Positions 35,321-43,347 of a DNA stretch of 64,000 nucleotides are shown piece by piece. The notes under the pieces are model-generated. The model searched no databases. It was given only the letters and a program-made list of their open reading frames with translations, and was not told where the DNA came from. Within the stretch, counting starts at the first letter, position 1; every line of letters starts with the position of its first letter. A program made the position numbers and the translations under genes. The DNA is from JAWKWH01 sp963669415 (GTDB taxonomy: Bacteria > Pseudomonadota > Alphaproteobacteria > Rhizobiales > Rhizobiaceae): positions 1,488,001 to 1,552,000 of the forward strand of contig CAXXPS010000002.1 in the NCBI GenBank assembly GCA_963669415.2, read 5' to 3'.

Positions 35321-36670
35321 TCATGCGCTCGCCTCCGGCACTGTCACCGTATCACCGCCCGTTCCGTGGGCCAGCCGAACGGCGTCATCCTTTGCATAAG
35401 CCTCCCAGCGGCGGATGATGCGGTCGCAGTAGACCGGATCAAGTTCGACCAGGTAACCGCGCCGGCCGGTCTTCTCGGCGGCGATCAGCGTAGAGCCGGA
35501 ACCGCCGAAGACATCAAGGACGATGTCGCCTCTTGCCGAGACGTCCCTGATCGCGTCGGCGATCATCTCGACCGGCTTGACGGTAGGATGAAGACCAAGC
35601 TCCTCCATGCGGCCGGCCTTGAGCGTGTTCACACCCCTGTACTGCCACACATTGGTCCGGTAACGGCCGTGCTGACCAAGTTCAAACGTATTGATGTGTG
35701 GCGCGGTGCCGTGCTTCCAGGCAAAGACCAGTTCGTGGCGGGAGCGGTAGAAGGTGCCCATCCCGCCATTGTCCTTCACCCAGACGATCAGGTTCTTCAG
35801 TTCCGTGTAGACTGCCCGGCCTGCCTGCATCATCTCGCCCATGTGACGCCAGTCCATGCACTGGAAGTGAATGGCGCCATCTGTGGAGTGCGCAGCCATA
35901 TTGGCAAAGGCCCTTTGCAGGAAGGCGGTGAAGTCCTGCGACGACATCTCGCCTGAGGCAAAGGCGAATTCGCGGTGCTTCGTCTTGCCCAGGCCGCTGA
36001 CGTGTCCGTCCACTTTCACATTGTAGGGTGGGTCACTGAAGACCATTGTCGCCTTCTCTCCATCCATAAGGAGAGACACAACGCTCTGATCGAGCGCATC
36101 GCCACAGACCAGGCGGTGGCGGCCAAGCTGCCACACATCGCCCCGACAGCAGCGCACCGAACCCGGATCGAGTTCCGGCAGTGCATCATCACGCGGATCA
36201 CCTGGTTCCTGAGGCTCCACGCCCTCCACCAGGCTGTCGATCTCGGCGATCGAAAATCCCGTCACGCCAATGTCAAAGTCCAGATCCTCGTCATCAAGCA
36301 GTGCACCAAGTTCCTCGGCTAGCAGGTCTTCGTCCCAGCCTGCGTTCAATGCGAGCTTGTTGTCGGCAATCACATAGGCGCGCTTCTGCGCTTCCGTCAT
36401 CGATGACAGCTTCACGCATGGCACTTCATCCAAGCCCTGCAGCTTCGCTGCTTCCACACGGGCATGGCCGGCCTGGATCACGAGGGCATCGTCTATCAGC
36501 ACCGGATTGGTAAAGCCGAACGCTGCTATACTGTCGGCAACCTGCCGCACCTGCTTTCTCGAACCCGTGCGCGCATTCTTCGGATTTGGACGGAGCAATC
36601 GAACCGGAATGTACTCGATTCGCAAATCGGTCGACTGGCGTCCTGCTGCGACTTTTGCGTTTCTGCCCAT
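35321..36670 (-). CDS. ParB-domain site-specific DNA methyltransferase
   Basis: About 449 residues. The N-terminal 100 residues are a ParB/sulfiredoxin-like nuclease domain (VIQAGHARVEAAKLQG). The rest is a beta-class amino-methyltransferase with SDPPYNV (catalytic motif IV) and DVFGGSGSTLIA (S-adenosylmethionine motif I). It probably methylates adenine or the N4 of cytosine. Phage and element copies often act as orphan methylases that protect DNA. The start is uncertain: ATG 36670 is used, with TTG 36682 as alternative. No restriction enzyme gene is adjacent. Confidence 0.9.
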   Translation of the reverse strand: MGRNAKVAAGRQSTDLRIEYIPVRLLRPNPKNARTGSRKQVRQVADSIAAFGFTNPVLIDDALVIQAGHARVEAAKLQGLDEVPCVKLSSMTEAQKRAYVIADNKLALNAGWDEDLLAEELGALLDDEDLDFDIGVTGFSIAEIDSLVEGVEPQEPGDPRDDALPELDPGSVRCCRGDVWQLGRHRLVCGDALDQSVVSLLMDGEKATMVFSDPPYNVKVDGHVSGLGKTKHREFAFASGEMSSQDFTAFLQRAFANMAAHSTDGAIHFQCMDWRHMGEMMQAGRAVYTELKNLIVWVKDNGGMGTFYRSRHELVFAWKHGTAPHINTFELGQHGRYRTNVWQYRGVNTLKAGRMEELGLHPTVKPVEMIADAIRDVSARGDIVLDVFGGSGSTLIAAEKTGRRGYLVELDPVYCDRIIRRWEAYAKDDAVRLAHGTGGDTVTVPEASA

Positions 36671-36732
36671 GGCCGGCAACAATGCATATCCGCGCCTACC
36701 AAAAAACCTGTCTCACAATCTTCGGACAGGGT

Positions 36733-37446
36733 TTAGTTTTTGCGCGGCCTGCCCGCAGGTCGCAGACCTTCAAGTAAATTTTCGTCCAGATCTGCACTTG
36801 TCAACCCACCGACAGGTGGCCACCCCGCTCGCTGGTGGGGAAGCCAGAAGCCGGGCAATTCATACATGGTGTCAGACAAGGGAGAGCCGGCCTTCGCCCG
36901 TTTCGGCTTCCAGTTCAGGCCCCACTTCTTCAGCATCTGCGCATCGGCAAGGAAATATTCGAAGTCGTCCCTGTAATCGTAGCCAATTACGGGTATCTGC
37001 TTGAACCTGAAGCCCCTGATGGCAAATGCACCCCATAGATGGGCGACTGACCTCATTCGCTTCTTGGCATCCATGAACATTGACCGGCTACCACCACGAG
37101 GGCCGGTGGTCTTCTCAAGAATCCGCGCTGCATTCTCCCAGGAAGCTAGATGTGGGTGGCGGTAGGAGAGAAGATAGTAAATCCTGGTCAGCTCGCCCAG
37201 CCAAATGCCATCCCGCATCCACCTGTCGAGATCGCCCAGCCGCTTGCCTCCCGTCGTGGCCACCCACGCAAGCGTGTCATAAGACGGCCGGTGTCCATGC
37301 TTAATCGCCCTCTTCAGCGGCTCAGCAAGATGTTGCGCTGCATAAGCGCACGCCTTTCGCCTTTCCGTCTCCGATTCATCCGGATAAAGCATGACACCAA
37401 AAGTCGCCGCGAAAGGCTCCGGTTGGTCGAATGGTAGCTGAAGCAT
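36733..37446 (-). CDS. Hypothetical protein of the integrase element
   Basis: About 237 residues; family not recognised. It has no signal peptide or membrane segment. Notable are MKKAKRMRSV-like basic stretches, many Trp residues, and a C-terminal Arg/Pro-rich tail (GLRPAGRPRKN). GGAGG 8 bases upstream of ATG 37446 makes it a well-supported gene and the first of the element's operon. A DNA-binding or replication role is possible but unproven. Confidence 0.75.
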   Translation of the reverse strand: MLQLPFDQPEPFAATFGVMLYPDESETERRKACAYAAQHLAEPLKRAIKHGHRPSYDTLAWVATTGGKRLGDLDRWMRDGIWLGELTRIYYLLSYRHPHLASWENAARILEKTTGPRGGSRSMFMDAKKRMRSVAHLWGAFAIRGFRFKQIPVIGYDYRDDFEYFLADAQMLKKWGLNWKPKRAKAGSPLSDTMYELPGFWLPHQRAGWPPVGGLTSADLDENLLEGLRPAGRPRKN

Positions 37447-37625
37447 GATAGCACCTCCGTAACAGGGTCGAACGGATCAATGTCTATATTTTCATATAGG
37501 CAAATCTTGACCGGCGTGCCATAAAATAACCAAAGCCAGTAAAGTCCCCGCAACAAGCCACCGGCCTCACGCCGCCCGTCGATGCATTCCCTCATCCCGT
37601 GATCAAATACACTGCACTTGCGCAA

Positions 37626-37758
37626 ATATTCCCTGTTCTCACCTCAAGGGAATTACCTCGCAGACCGCTGAATCAACGCGCGAATTCCTCGCATCAGAAC
37701 CCCTCAAACGCCGAAAACCGGCAAAATTCCCTGCAGATTCCCTGATGAACAGGGAAAT
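37626..37758. repeat. ATTCCCTG repeat cluster upstream of element operon
   Basis: ATTCCCTG occurs at 37628-37635, 37726-37733 and 37737-37744. Inverted copies are GGGAAT at 37648-37653 and CAGGGAA at 37750-37756. The pair 37738-37744/37750-37756 forms a 7-bp stem with a 5-base loop. The 438-base gap 37447-37884 has no other convincing gene. The repeats could be an origin, a recombinase or packaging recognition region, or a promoter control site of the element. Confidence 0.6.
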
Positions 37759-37884
37759 CCAAACAGAGACCAGTTCGCAGATGACTACGCGCACCGCCAA
37801 ATATACCTCATTCTCAACTGCGAATTCGTGGTTCGGCCCAAGGCAATTCGGTTGATGCAGACATGAGCCATTGGGAGATTTGCG

Positions 37885-38931
37885 ATGGACCCGAAAAAAG
37901 ACAATTCAACAAGCTCCGGCTTTGGTGCGGTCAGTAACGTTTGTGCGGACATAGACCTGTCCGGCCAAGGAAAGGAATTCGGTTACATACGGGTACCTCA
38001 TTCCGTCCATCGTTCTGCATATGGTTGGATTCCAATCCCGATTGCGCGGATCGGCAATGGAGAGGGTCCCCAAATCGTGCTCATTGCAGGCAATCATGGC
38101 GACGAGTGGGAGGGACAACTGGCGCTCGGCAATCTAATTCGTGAGCTTGAACCGGAGCATGTTCACGGTCGCCTCGTCATCGTTCCGTCAGCGAACTTTC
38201 CGGCTGTGATGGCCGCAACCCGAACATCGCCGATTGACTCCGTGAACATGAACCGGGCTTATCCCGGCAATGAGAACGGCACGGTAACGGAGCAAATCGC
38301 GCATTGGATCGAACACGTGCTGCTCGACGATATCGATTTTGCCATGGATCTGCACTCAGGCGGAAGTTCACTCATGTATCTTCCAAGCGCGCTTGCCATG
38401 CGCGATGATGATCCTACCTGGATGGACAGAAGCCTTGATCTTCTCAGAGCGTTTGGAGCGCCAGTCAGTTATCTGCAGACCGTTCCGCAAGGTGGCAACC
38501 ACACATTCCTGTCAGCGTGCCGGCGCCGGGGGGTTGTCGGCATCGGTACCGAGCTTGGTGGAGGCGGTACACTGACCGGACACAGCCTGTCTGTCGCAGA
38601 GGCCGGTATTCGGCGCGTCTTGGCGCATGTCGGCCTGCTGCGCGTTGGTTTCCCCGTCCCGCCACCGCAGAAGACCCGTCTGACCGAGGTCGGCGGTGAT
38701 GACTATTACGTCTATGCGAGCGATTCAGGCGTATTTGAACCGATTGCGGAACCGGGCGATGAGGTAACGGAAGGATCGCTTGCCGCACGCATCCACTTTC
38801 CGGACACGCCATCCCGGGCACCAGCCGAATTGAGCTTCAAGCGATCCGGGCTTGTGCTTTGCAAACGGCTGCCATCGCGATGTGAGCGTGGCGATTGCCT
38901 CTATCATCTGGGAACCGACTGCGCCCTTTGA
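37885..38931 (+). CDS. DoeB/AspA-like zinc deacylase
   Basis: About 348 residues of the succinylglutamate desuccinylase/aspartoacylase family. Zinc ligands: His and Glu in AGNHGDEWEG and His in MDLHSGG. MNRAYPGN carries the Arg region. The layout is very like ectoine-pathway N-acetyl-diaminobutyrate deacetylase DoeB (RVPHSVHRSAYGWIPIP). It removes an acyl group from an amino-group nitrogen. ATG 37885 has GGAG 9 bases upstream, but homologous coding seems to begin only near residue 22. The first about 21 codons lie over a decayed operator and may derive from the inserted element. Confidence 0.87.
   Translation: MDPKKDNSTSSGFGAVSNVCADIDLSGQGKEFGYIRVPHSVHRSAYGWIPIPIARIGNGEGPQIVLIAGNHGDEWEGQLALGNLIRELEPEHVHGRLVIVPSANFPAVMAATRTSPIDSVNMNRAYPGNENGTVTEQIAHWIEHVLLDDIDFAMDLHSGGSSLMYLPSALAMRDDDPTWMDRSLDLLRAFGAPVSYLQTVPQGGNHTFLSACRRRGVVGIGTELGGGGTLTGHSLSVAEAGIRRVLAHVGLLRVGFPVPPPQKTRLTEVGGDDYYVYASDSGVFEPIAEPGDEVTEGSLAARIHFPDTPSRAPAELSFKRSGLVLCKRLPSRCERGDCLYHLGTDCAL
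37925..37957 (+). promoter_or_regulatory. Degenerate double IclR-type operator inside deacylase start
   Basis: GTGCGGTCAGTAAC (37925-37938) and GTGCGGACATAGACC (37943-37957). Aligned with site 3 (16673-16698), 23 of 26 columns match with a single-base gap. The TATAGT -10 box of site 3 is broken here (TCAGT), so it no longer looks like a promoter. It falls within the first 25 codons of the annotated deacylase frame. Confidence 0.55.
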
Positions 38932-39105
38932 AGTGAGAATCGCCGCATTCCACACATGGCTAAACGGTATTGCCGCGTAATGGCCCATTTTCCGTGAACC
39001 GGAACAGCATTTGCGGTGAAAAGCGGTTGATGTGATGCACCGCACTGCAGATTGGTGCAGCAACCGTAAAGTCTTCATCACTCCAGCAACAATAGGAGTG
39101 AGGAC

Positions 39106-39384
39106 ATGAAAAAGATTATTTGTACCGCCCTTATCGCAGGATTGGTATCAACCGGGATTGCCAACGCCCGCAGCGGAAGCGGAGCAGATGGCGCAGGCGG
39201 CGCAACAGGAAGCGGCGCTGGTGAAGGCAATGGCAGGGTCTACCTGAATGTGCATACTCCAAGCCAACTCAAGTTGGCTGATACCACTCCTGACAAAGCT
39301 GAAACCGAATTGCTGATCATGATTACCCCACGGCTAACAACGCCGCGAGAACCAAAATCCGACGACACTCGCTTTGCGCGATGA
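39106..39384 (+). CDS. Small secreted Gly/Ser-rich hypothetical protein
   Basis: About 92 residues. An N-terminal signal peptide (KKIICTALIAGLVSTGIANA, likely cleaved after NARS) is followed by a Gly/Ser/Ala-rich spacer (SGSGADGAGG) and a polar tail. GGAGTGAGGAC directly precedes the ATG. I know no family. It probably acts outside the cytoplasm. The region upstream (38932-39105) holds an inverted repeat TGCACC/GGTGCA (39036-39041, 39054-39059). Confidence 0.6.
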   Translation: MKKIICTALIAGLVSTGIANARSGSGADGAGGATGSGAGEGNGRVYLNVHTPSQLKLADTTPDKAETELLIMITPRLTTPREPKSDDTRFAR

Positions 39385-39434
39385 AGACGGAATGGAGCGA
39401 TCTTGAACGGATTGAGTTCGTCAAACCAAGGCCA

Positions 39435-40940
39435 CTAGTTGATATCGCCTGGCACCAATCCCTCCGGGATGTTCTGGTAGCAGACGGGCCGGAGGAAGCG
39501 GCGTATTGCCATCGTGCCAACCGATGTAGCGCCGAAATTGGTCGAAGCGGGATACGGGCCGCCATGGACCATGGAATCGCAGACTTCCACACCGGTCGGG
39601 AAACCGTTTGCCAGCAGCCGACCAGCCTTGCGCTCCAACACCGGCAGAAGGGTGGCGGCAAGTTCATGGTCTGCTTCATCCATGTGTAAAGTGCAGGTCA
39701 GTTGCCCTTCGAGCGATGCAGCGACGGCCGGCATATCCTGGACTGATGGAACCCGTACAACGACGCCGAGCGGACCAAAAACTTCATGGGACAACAAAGG
39801 CTCGGCCTCCCAGACATCAAGTTTGGTCTCAAACAGAAACGGCGACGCGGCGCGGGTGGCGCAATGCGTTCCGACATGTTTGCGCAATTGAGAGACAGCT
39901 TCCACGCTTTGCGCACCCTCGCGATATGCCTGGGCAATTCCATCGGTCAGCATGGTTTGCTCGGCCGTTTCTGAGAGTGCCGAGGCAGCCGCCGCAACGA
40001 ATGCATCTGCGTCGGCCCCGTCGGGGACAAACACAACGCCGGGATTGGTGCAGAACTGACCGGCACCCATCGTCAGCGATGCCGCCCAACCTGAAGCAAT
40101 GTCACTACCCCGGTTGTTGAGTGCTGCCGGCAGCACGAATACCGGGTTGACGGATCCAAGCTCACCAAAAAACGGGATTGGTTCGTCACGCGCCGCGCAC
40201 AGGTTGAACAGGGCGCGGCCACCACCGGTCGAGCCGGTAAACCCGACTGCCTTGACCAACGGATGGGTGACAAGCGCTTCGCCGACATCGCGCTTTCCGC
40301 CTTGAACAAGAGAGAAGACACCCGGATCGATTCCCTCTGCCTTGATCGCGGCATCAATGGCCTGGGCAACGATTTCGCTGGTGCCGGGATGGGCTGAGTG
40401 ACCTTTGACGATTACCGGACATCCTGCCGCCAGAGCCGAAGCCGTGTCGCCACCGGCAACCGAAAAAGCCAGCGGAAAATTGGATGCGCCGAACACGCCG
40501 ACCGGACCGACGGGACGCTGGATCAGCTTGAGGTCCGGGCGTGGCAATGGCGAACGGTCCGGCATCGCCCCATCGTGGCGGTAATCAAGGTAATCGCCCT
40601 TCAAAATGTGCTCGGCAAACAGTCGCAACTGTCCCACGGTACGGCCACGTTCTCCGGCAAGTCGCGCTTCCGGAAGACCAGTCTCCTGACAGCCGATCTC
40701 GGTAATCGCATCGCCGCGCGCCTCAATCTCATCGGCGGTCCTGTTCAGAAACGACGCCCGTTTTGCCCGTTTGGTCGCGGCGTACCCGGCAAATGCCGCC
40801 TCCGCCGCCTTTGCGGCTTCATCGACCAGTCCGGGTGTGCCGACGGCATAGTCATGCGACTCTCCGGAACTGGGTGAGGACTGGAATGTAGAACCGCTTG
40901 TCTTCCAATTACCTGCAATCAAATGTTTGCCAGTCAGCAT
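39435..40940 (-). CDS. 2,5-dioxovalerate (2-oxoglutarate semialdehyde) dehydrogenase
   Basis: About 501 residues, aldehyde dehydrogenase superfamily, group of NADP-dependent alpha-ketoglutaric semialdehyde dehydrogenases. Catalytic Glu in FGELGSVNPVF and Cys in GQFCTNPGVV are present, as is VFGASNFPLAFSVAGGDTAS. It oxidises 2,5-dioxopentanoate to 2-oxoglutarate. ATG 40940 has GGAGA 7 bases upstream and follows the FAH-family gene by 13 bases; this pairing is typical of Weimberg-type sugar acid pathways. Confidence 0.9.
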   Translation of the reverse strand: MLTGKHLIAGNWKTSGSTFQSSPSSGESHDYAVGTPGLVDEAAKAAEAAFAGYAATKRAKRASFLNRTADEIEARGDAITEIGCQETGLPEARLAGERGRTVGQLRLFAEHILKGDYLDYRHDGAMPDRSPLPRPDLKLIQRPVGPVGVFGASNFPLAFSVAGGDTASALAAGCPVIVKGHSAHPGTSEIVAQAIDAAIKAEGIDPGVFSLVQGGKRDVGEALVTHPLVKAVGFTGSTGGGRALFNLCAARDEPIPFFGELGSVNPVFVLPAALNNRGSDIASGWAASLTMGAGQFCTNPGVVFVPDGADADAFVAAAASALSETAEQTMLTDGIAQAYREGAQSVEAVSQLRKHVGTHCATRAASPFLFETKLDVWEAEPLLSHEVFGPLGVVVRVPSVQDMPAVAASLEGQLTCTLHMDEADHELAATLLPVLERKAGRLLANGFPTGVEVCDSMVHGGPYPASTNFGATSVGTMAIRRFLRPVCYQNIPEGLVPGDIN

Positions 40941-40953
40941 CAATATGTCTCCG

Positions 40954-42105
40954 TTAAATCAGGTTACGTTCGGCCAAATTCGTCATCAGTGCACGGACAC
41001 CAAATGTCCATGGCGCGCACTCCGTCGAAAGCCGCACAGTGTTGGTTAGATGCCCCAGTTCAGGGCAGGATATAGTCACCTTGTCGCCAAGCTTGTGGGT
41101 GAAACCCTGGCCCGCCGCGTCGCGGTCCTGGGTCGGTGCAAAAAGCGTACCGAGGAACAGTACAAATCCATCGGGGTATTGGTGATGGCGGCCAATTGTC
41201 TGTCTGACGATGTTGGCCGGATCGCGGCTGATCTGGCGCATCGAACTATGGCCCTGAAGGACAAATCCATCCTCGCCCTCAACACGCAAATCCAGTTCCG
41301 CGCTGCGAACATCATCCATCGAGAAACCGTCATCAAACAAGCGTATGAATGGACCGATCGAACAGGACGCATTGTTGTCTTTGGCTTTCGACAGCAGCAG
41401 GGCCGACCGGCCTTCGACGTCGCGCAGATTGACATCATTGCCGAGTGTTGCGCCCTTGATGCCGCCATTGGAATCCACCGCCAGAACCACTTCCGGCTCC
41501 GGATTGTTCCATTTGGACATCGGATGCAAACCAACATCGGCTCCGAAGCCGACCGATGACAACACCTGCGCCTTGGAAAATACTTCGGCATCCGGGCCGA
41601 TACCGACCTCCAGATATTGTGACCACAGCCCCTCCTCGATCAAGGCGGCCTTGACCGCTTCGGCCTGACTGGATCCAGGTTCGATATTGGTCAGAGTGTC
41701 GCCGATCTTTGCTCCCACCCGGCGGCGAATGCTTTCCGCCTTGTCGGGATCGCCGGCTGCCTGCTCCTCAATCACCCGCTCGACCATCGAATTTGCAAAG
41801 GTGACACCCGCTGCCTTCACTGATTGCAGATCGCATGGAGCGAGCAGATGGATCGCCTCAATATCGTGTTCGAGACTTGCGCGTTCGATCGCCTCAAGCG
41901 GCCCAAGGGCTTCGCCATCGCATTGCTCGACAAACCCGGCCGAATCCTCCATCTCCAACAAATCGCGCATCGTCGGCACATCGCGTGAAGTAATGTCAAC
42001 AATCTCGCCGTTCCGGACAGCAACAATTGAAGGACCACCAACCTCGGGCCGAAATACACGGCCGACCAATAGAGCGCCGGCCGAGTTCGGGATCAGCGAG
42101 TTCAT
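40954..42105 (-). CDS. Fumarylacetoacetase-family protein (2-keto-3-deoxy acid dehydratase-like)
   Basis: About 383 residues with the FAH fold in the C-terminal two thirds (VGFGADVGLHPMSKWNNPEPEVVLAVDS carries the acidic metal ligands; split as VGFGADVGLHPMSKW and NNPEPEVVLA). Length and pairing with a 2,5-dioxovalerate dehydrogenase fit the 2-keto-3-deoxy-D-xylonate/arabonate dehydratases (XylX/KdaD-like). The product would be 2,5-dioxopentanoate. No sugar dehydrogenase or sugar acid dehydratase is next to it, so the upstream steps are elsewhere or the substrate comes from another pathway. Confidence 0.82.
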   Translation of the reverse strand: MNSLIPNSAGALLVGRVFRPEVGGPSIVAVRNGEIVDITSRDVPTMRDLLEMEDSAGFVEQCDGEALGPLEAIERASLEHDIEAIHLLAPCDLQSVKAAGVTFANSMVERVIEEQAAGDPDKAESIRRRVGAKIGDTLTNIEPGSSQAEAVKAALIEEGLWSQYLEVGIGPDAEVFSKAQVLSSVGFGADVGLHPMSKWNNPEPEVVLAVDSNGGIKGATLGNDVNLRDVEGRSALLLSKAKDNNASCSIGPFIRLFDDGFSMDDVRSAELDLRVEGEDGFVLQGHSSMRQISRDPANIVRQTIGRHHQYPDGFVLFLGTLFAPTQDRDAAGQGFTHKLGDKVTISCPELGHLTNTVRLSTECAPWTFGVRALMTNLAERNLI

Positions 42106-42350
42106 TTCAGTTCTCCATTATGACCAACGGTTTCTTCGTTGAAGCGGATGAATATCCTTGTTGGTTGACCTAGCATACCTGCCGGACGGCTGACGACTAC
42201 AAGATCGATAGAAGATTTGCGGCAAATGAACGAATTAATTGAATGTTGTAACGCCGGTTTTTTGTTGCGATGGATACATCGGATCGTTGAATGCAACCAG
42301 GCGCAGCATACGCGCTTCACCATCCAGAAGATTGAATTGAATGTTGGAAA

Positions 42351-43241
42351 TCACCGCATATCACCTGGATGAGCGTCGAGTTTCAACCAATTTCGGAATG
42401 CTTCGACCGTCTCCGATTTCTCTTTGGAAGGTGGAATTGCGAGGAAATAGCCGTAAGTGGATAGCTCCACTTCGGAGAGTCGGACGATCGAACCTTCCGC
42501 CAATTCGCGCGCAACGAGATCATCCATCAGCGCTATGCCCTGGCCATCTATCACAGCCTGTACCCTGACATTGGGATCCGGGATGATCAGTGCATCAAGC
42601 CGGGATTGGCGTGGAAGCCCTGCCACGTCGAACCATTCCGACCATGCAGTGCTGCCATCGTGATCACGAAGCAGAGTGATTTCCGAGAAAGCATGCTCCA
42701 AGCCCTTCCTCTTCACTTTTTCGCCAATTTGGGGGCTCCCAACCGGCCAAGCCGGCATATGCAAGAACGGTGAAATGATAGCGTCGTCCCAGCTACCGTT
42801 ACCCCAGCGGATGGCAATATCGACACCTTGTCCTTCAAGATCCAGGAGCCGCGTCATCGGCTGAATGCGCAATCTGATGTCCGGATGCTTCTGCATGAAG
42901 GTCATCAATCTCGGAGATAACCAGCGGGAGGCAAAATAGCTCGACATGCCAACGGTCAATGGGGGCTCGGCAGAATTGCGAAGTGCGGCCAAATCGGCTT
43001 CGAGGTTTTGGAAATGTGGACTGCTTAAGGAAAGCAATTCACGCCCGGCATCCGTCAATGCGACTCCGCGAGGTCTTCTCTCAAAAACCGTCAGGCCCAA
43101 CTCGGCCTCCAGCGACTTTATCTGATAACTGATCGCTCCCTTGGTCATGTTGAGAGCATCAGCCGCGGCAGAAAGGCTGGAAAACTTCGCAACCTCAATG
43201 AAGAGCCGCAAGGTATCGTGACGTGCAAATCGCGCTGGCAT
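42351..43241 (-). CDS. LysR family transcriptional regulator (GcvA-like)
   Basis: About 296 residues. The N-terminal winged helix reads FSSLSAAADALNMTKGAISYQI, typical of GcvA-type LysR proteins (as FSSLSAAADALN, then MTKGAISYQI). ERRPRGVALTDAG follows, then a periplasmic-binding-like effector domain. ATG 43241 is the likely start. It is divergent from the MttB-like gene, so it probably controls the MttB/GcvT pair, and possibly the FAH/dehydrogenase operon that lies 245 bases downstream on the same strand. Confidence 0.88.
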   Translation of the reverse strand: MPARFARHDTLRLFIEVAKFSSLSAAADALNMTKGAISYQIKSLEAELGLTVFERRPRGVALTDAGRELLSLSSPHFQNLEADLAALRNSAEPPLTVGMSSYFASRWLSPRLMTFMQKHPDIRLRIQPMTRLLDLEGQGVDIAIRWGNGSWDDAIISPFLHMPAWPVGSPQIGEKVKRKGLEHAFSEITLLRDHDGSTAWSEWFDVAGLPRQSRLDALIIPDPNVRVQAVIDGQGIALMDDLVARELAEGSIVRLSEVELSTYGYFLAIPPSKEKSETVEAFRNWLKLDAHPGDMR

Positions 43242-43347
43242 GCATTTAGCGTACAAAGAATTTGGACGAATTGTACAGAATTACTCGCTTGTTTTGCCCA
43301 ATAAATCCCTGGAAACTGCCAAACTCACCAACCTTGGGAATGTTGAG

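Larger units (their letters stand above)
32575..37860 (-). mobile_element. Capsid-less integrase/terminase/methyltransferase element
   Basis: Five minus-strand genes in order 37446 to 32575: hypothetical protein, ParB-domain DNA methyltransferase, DUF5681 protein, terminase large subunit, tyrosine integrase. At the upstream end is a cluster of ATTCCCTG repeats. No capsid, portal, tail or lysis gene is present. It resembles a conserved cassette I associate with Rhizobiales genomes. It could be a prophage remnant, a phage satellite or a self-standing element. The ends given are approximate. Confidence 0.65.

Noticed and set aside
37314..37625. Small minus-strand frame (103 codons) upstream of the element's hypothetical gene
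   Set aside because: It overlaps that well-supported gene, has no ribosome binding site, and its sequence shows no protein-like pattern.
39036..39059. TGCACC...GGTGCA inverted repeat as a possible NtrC site
   Set aside because: The 12-base spacing is too long for the NtrC sites I know, and no sigma-54 promoter was seen nearby.
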